DNA of 64,000 bases from Clostridia bacterium. Lineage in GTDB: Bacteria; Bacillota; Clostridia; Acetivibrionales; DSM-2933. Below are positions 15,101 to 21,100 of this stretch, piece after piece. Made by a program: the position numbers and the translations under genes. The notes beneath the pieces are model-generated. The model was not told the origin of the DNA. It worked only from the letters and a program-made list of their open reading frames with translations, and made no database searches. The stretch is from positions 124,001-188,000 of the forward strand of contig JAOAEJ010000013.1 in the NCBI GenBank assembly GCA_026416815.1, in the 5' to 3' direction. Position 1 is the first letter of the stretch. Every line of letters begins with the position of its first letter.

Positions 15101-18100
15101 TATTGAAACCCTTGAAGCTCGAATAAGGGAGATTGGAGATTTTGGCACAATTTATTATATTTCGGGCGTAGATTTTGCGCTGAAACAATTAGACGATATC
15201 AAGTCACTTGAGGAGAGCCAGAAGGTAGGGGTTTACTCACTGTTCAATCTTGTTAAAACCTTACATAAACTAAATATAAGTCAAAAATGCATTAATTTTA
15301 AGATAATAACGGCACAGGCTTTCGCAATCCTTCCAGGAGAAGGAATAAATCCCTTCTCAGCAAGTCTTGCGGGATTTGCCTTAAGCATGAGCAAGGAATT
15401 TCCAAAGTGGAAGGTAAGCTGCATTGACATAGCAGAACCTGATCTATCCGTAGCAGAACCTGATCTATCCGTAGCAGGAATTATTTCTGAAAATATAACT
15501 GGAAAGGAAATAGCACTGCGTGGAAATCAAAGATTTATCAGGCAGTTGATACCGGTATATAATCACAGCGGAGCAGGGATGGATACACCTTTTAGAAAGG
15601 GAGGCGTGTACCTGATCGTAGGCGGCGCCGGAGGTATAGGGCTGGAGCTTGCCAAATACCTTGCGGAAAAAGAAAATGCGAGGATTGTACTGGTCGGCAG
15701 AAGTTCGTCTTTGGGTGATTCCAAATCCCGAGAAATTGATAAAATCAAAGCTGCTGGAGGCGAAATTACCTATCTGCAGGGTGATATTACGGATTTTGAT
15801 AGTATGACTCAGGTTGTAATAAAAACAAAAGAGCTTTATGGCACAATAAACGGTGTATTCCATTCGGCAATTGTTTTAAGGGATATGGGTATTGTCCGTA
15901 TGTCCGAGGATGACTTCAAGGCTGCTTTTAACCCCAAGGTATACGGAAGTGCAGTACTATATAAGGCTTTGAAAGATGAAAAACTTGATTTTATGGTATT
16001 CTTTTCGTCAATTCAATCTTTTGTTGGCAATGTGGGACAAAGCAACTATGCTGCAGGATCTACATTCAAGGATGCCTTTGCTTTGGCGCTGCGCAGTTAT
16101 GTGAATTACCCGGTATACACAATTAATTGGGGTTATTGGGGCAGTGTGGGCATTGTATCGGATGACAGCTACAGGAAGCGTTTTGAGGAACAGGGAGTAG
16201 GCTCGATACAACCAGTAGAAGGTATGGAAGCCGTAAAGCAGGTTTTAAACCGCCTGAAGCCTCAGATAATGGTATTAAAAGCTGATGAAAAAATACTAAA
16301 ACTTATGGGAATCAACCGTGATTATAAGGTAGAAAAACTCCCTACAATTATTCCTTCCTATATGGGTAGTTTGGTTGAACAGCTTAATGCAGATGCTGGA
16401 CTAGCGGAAAATGAAGCTGATAGCAATCACTCATTTGAAGCTCTGCACCAACTGGCCCTCAAGTTGTTGGTTTCTTCATTCCGGAAGATGGGTGTATTTA
16501 ACGGAGTAAATGAAGCATATACGATGAATCAGCTACGGGACAAACTGGGTATTACAGATAATTATTATAGACTGCTTGAGGCAGTGGTTGACATATTATG
16601 GAGAAATGATATAGTATATGTAAAAAGTGGGACTCTTTTGATGGGACAAGCTCTGACATCGTATATGTATGATGATATGGAGTTGGAGCAAGAGAGAAAG
16701 CATTTGACGGAAAAATACCCTGAAATGAGGCCATATATCGATTTACTATGGAAAGCGGTAAAATCATATCCCGATGTGCTTACAGGAGTAAAAGGGCACA
16801 TGGAGATATTGTTTCCGCAAGGATCAATGCACCTGGTTGAGGCGGTATATAAGGACAATCGTCTTGCAGATTACTTTAATCAGGTAGTTGCCGACAGTGT
16901 GGAGCTCTATGTTAATCAAAGAATGAAGGACAATCCCTATGGCAAAATAAATGTTTTGGAAATCGGCTCGGGGACAGGAGGTACGAGCAAGCTTGTACTG
17001 GAAAAACTAAAAGGTTTTACAGAAAGTATCACATACTACTATACCGATATTTCAAAAGGATTTTTAGAGCATGGGTTAAGAGAGTTTGGCAAGGATTACA
17101 AGCACATTAAGTTCAAGCTGCTGAACATAGAAAAAAACCCGCTGGAACAGGGATTTGAACCGGGGAGTATGGATTTGCTGCTGGCAAGTAATGTGCTTCA
17201 TGCGACGAGGTTAATTCCTACCACCTTGGATAATGCCAAGAAACTGTTAAAAGCTAACGGAATCTTTATCATAAATGAAGCAACTAAACGTCAGGACTTT
17301 GCCACATTGACATTTGGATTGACAGGCGGATGGTGGTTATTTGAGGATCCTGATATACGAATTAAAGGCTCTCCACTGCTAAGTGTGGAATCATGGGAAA
17401 AAATCCTTACTGAAACCGGGTTTAAATCCATATCGGTACAAGGACCGTCGGGAGATAGCAGTTTTGGACAGAATGTAATAATATCCGAAAGTGACGGTGC
17501 CATATTGATAGAGGATAAGGTTTACCAAGGAATTTATAGGATTGATGAAAAAAATAGCGGAATTCAGGACAAAGCAACACCAGGGAGGAATTCAATGGAA
17601 GTACAGGTTGATTTACAAGGAAAAGTAGAGGACTATATAAAAAATGTATTTGCAAAGGTACTCAAGGTCAAAAAATCAACACTGGAGAATAATGTGACCT
17701 TTGAAAAGTATGGTGTTGACTCATTAATCGTAATGGAGATAAACAAGGAATTTGAAAATGACTTTGGCAAGCTTCCCACTACGCTCCTGTTTGAATATAT
17801 GACGGTTGAAAAGCTGGCAGAATACTTCATTTTAGAACACAGCAACAGGCTGGAGCAAATGTTCAAAACGGATGATTCTACAGCGGGGAATATTAATAAT
17901 GTACAGATACCTAAAACGGAAACGAGTACTAGCTGTGCTGAGTTTATTACAAAGCCCTCAGCAGCAATACCTATTCCTGGTATTCCTGTCAGAGAACCGG
18001 CTACTGAGGATATAGCCGTCATAGGTCTAGGCGGGCATTATCCGGCCTCAGCGGATTTAACGGAGTTCTGGTCTAATCTAAAGGAAGGCCGAAACTGTAT

Positions 18101-21100
18101 TACGGAAATTCCTTCCGACCGTTGGGACTGGCATGAGTATTTTGATTCCGATTACCGCAATAAGGGTAAAAGCTACAGCCGCTGGGGAGGATTTATTAAA
18201 GATGCAGATAAATTTGATCCGTTATTCTTTAATATCTCGCCTAGAGAGGCAGAAGCTATGGACCCACAAGAAAGGCTGTTTCTGGAAACTGCATGGGAAA
18301 CGTTTGAAGACGCGGGATATACCAAAAAGAAAATTGAAGATGAAGGAAATAGTGTAGGTGTCTTTGTAGGTGTAATGAACCCTGATTATGAATTGATAGC
18401 CGGCGAGCAGTGGGGAAGAAATAATCTTACAGGAGCACATTCGGCTTATTGGTCTGTTGCCAACAGAGTTTCCTATGTACTTAATTTGCACGGGCCGAGT
18501 TTAACCGTAGATACAGCTTGCTCATCTTCTCTTACAGCAATTCATCTTGCATGTGAGAGTATCAGAAGAGATGAATGTAAAGTTGCTCTGGCAGGAGGAA
18601 TAAATCTCATTCTTCATCCTATGCATTATATCCGCTTATCAGGTATGAACATGCTTTCTAAGGATGATAAACTCAAAAGCTTCGGTTATGGAGCTGATGG
18701 ATTTGTAGACGGCGAAGGAGTAGGGGCACTGTTGTTGAAGCCATTAAGCAAGGCAATTGCCGATGGCAATCAAATCTATGGGGTTATTAAGGGATCCTTC
18801 ATAAATTCAGGAGGCAAAACCAGCGGGTTTACAGTACCAAATCCTAATGCCCAAGCGGAATTGATTTATAATGCAATTAAAAGGTCAAAGGTAGACCCTG
18901 CCACAATAAGTTATATTGAGGCACATGGAACAGGTACTGAACTGGGTGACCCAATTGAAATTGCAGGTTTACATAAAGGTTTTTCGAAAGCCTCAGACAC
19001 CGAGCTTCCAAAACAGTATTGCGCAATAGGAACGGTAAAATCCAATATAGGCCATTTGGAGTCAGCTGCCGGAATTGCCGGTGTTACAAAGGTTCTTCTT
19101 ATGATGAAATATAAGAAGCTTCTACCTTCCATCAATTGTGAAAGGCTTAATGAAGGTATACAGTTTGAAAAAACACCGTTTTATATACAGAATAAGTTAA
19201 GCACCTGGGATACTGGAGTTGTAAATGGCAAAAATCAGCCAAGGAGGGCTGGTATAAGTTCATTCGGTGCCGGAGGTGCAAATGCACATGTAATAATGGA
19301 GGAGTATGTATCCCGGAAAAATCCCCAAGAGCTTCACAGTACCGAAAAAGCTGAGATAGTAGTACTTTCAGCTAAATCAGAGCAACAGCTTAAAACATAC
19401 GCAGCTAAAATTATAACATTTATAGAAGACTTAAAGGCGGACAGCCCTATACAACCTTCCTTGGATAGTGTGGGATACACTTTACAGACAGGCAGAGAGG
19501 CTATGGAACACAGACTTGCTTTAGTAGTTTCAAGTCTTGACGAACTGGTATCTGCGCTTAATATGTACATTAATGAGCAGGAGGACAGCTTTGAAGTATA
19601 TACCGGAAATGTAGACGAGCTAAAAAAACAACTCGACTTCCTGAATTCTGATGACGACTCAATGGAGTTGGTACGCCTTTGGATGGAAAAAGGAAAGCTG
19701 GCCAAGGTAGCTCAATTGTGGGCAAAGGGATTTGACATTGATTGGGAGTCGCTTTATGACGGACGGGTGAGGCCATCCATTGTATCGCTTCCTACATATC
19801 CTTTTAATAAAAAAAGGTATTGGATAAAAACAGTATGCAAGGCACTGCAGCAACAGGAAATTCAGCAAAAACCTCTACATCCGCTGCTCCAAAGCCAGTA
19901 TAAGCTTCCGCTTTTAAAAGATATCATTTTTGAATCGTATATCAATACCAATACCGAGCCCTATTTGAATGACCACAAAGTATCAGGCAAACATATACTT
20001 TCCGGTTCTGCATATATTGCTATGTTTATGCAGGCGATAAAGCATGTGAGGGGCTCTGCACCTTGTTTGATTGAAGATCTTGTATTCTCAAATCCATTAG
20101 AGCTTAAAGAGGACACTGCCGAAAGAATTCAGCTATGCCTGTCGCTTAAAGAAGGTGGAGGTTACTCATCCAAATGCATAAGAGTACTTGAACAAGCTCA
20201 AAACAATACCTTCGGGGACTATATTTTACAATCTGGAGCAAAGGTACGGGATTTGGACAGGCTGGAAGGCAATAAAGCAGGTGTGAAGCCTGATGAATTA
20301 GCGGCAAAGTGTACAGTAGAGGCTAAAGCTGAAGATTACTACCAATTGCTTGAATTACAGCAGGTTGAACTGGGGACTTCATACCGTTGGCTCAACAAAA
20401 TATTGCTTGGGAAAAAACAGGCAGTTGCATGGTTTAAGATACCGGAGGGGCTTGAAGTTGGCGGAAGCTATGAATTGCACCCTGGCCTGATTGACTCCTT
20501 ATTCCAACTTGCAGCCGCTGCTATCGGAGACGAGAGTGTGACTTCTGATGCTTATGTACCCTATAAGGTTGAGTCGTTTAAGTATTATGGCGCAGCGCAA
20601 GGAAAAGAACTATGGGGGTATGTGACAGTAAGAGATGAAGATAGGAATAACGGAAGATTTGTATTCGACTTGATGCTTTGCTGTGATGATACAAAACTGG
20701 TTGAAGTTCAAGGGCTTGACGCAAGACGCGTCAACCCTAAGGACACAGATGGAAGGCTATCTATTATAAAGCGCGGATTATACAAAGTAGAATGGAAAAA
20801 GCAAGAGATTATATCTAACAGCGGATTTTCGAAATTTAGTAACGAAAGCATACTGGTATTTGCCGATAGAAATGGCTTCGGGCATAAAGTTGCAGAATGT
20901 TTGAAAAACACGGGTCAAAGCTGTATTGTGGTGCATAAGGGGGACCAATACAGGAAAACAAACAGTAAAACGGTAGAAATAAATCCTGGAGTTCCAGAGC
21001 ACTACCAAAGAATTTTTGAAGAATTTAGCTGCCGGGACATAGTTTATACATGGGCATTGGATGAGGAGAATCCTGGTAATGAATTGTCGGCGGATTGTTT

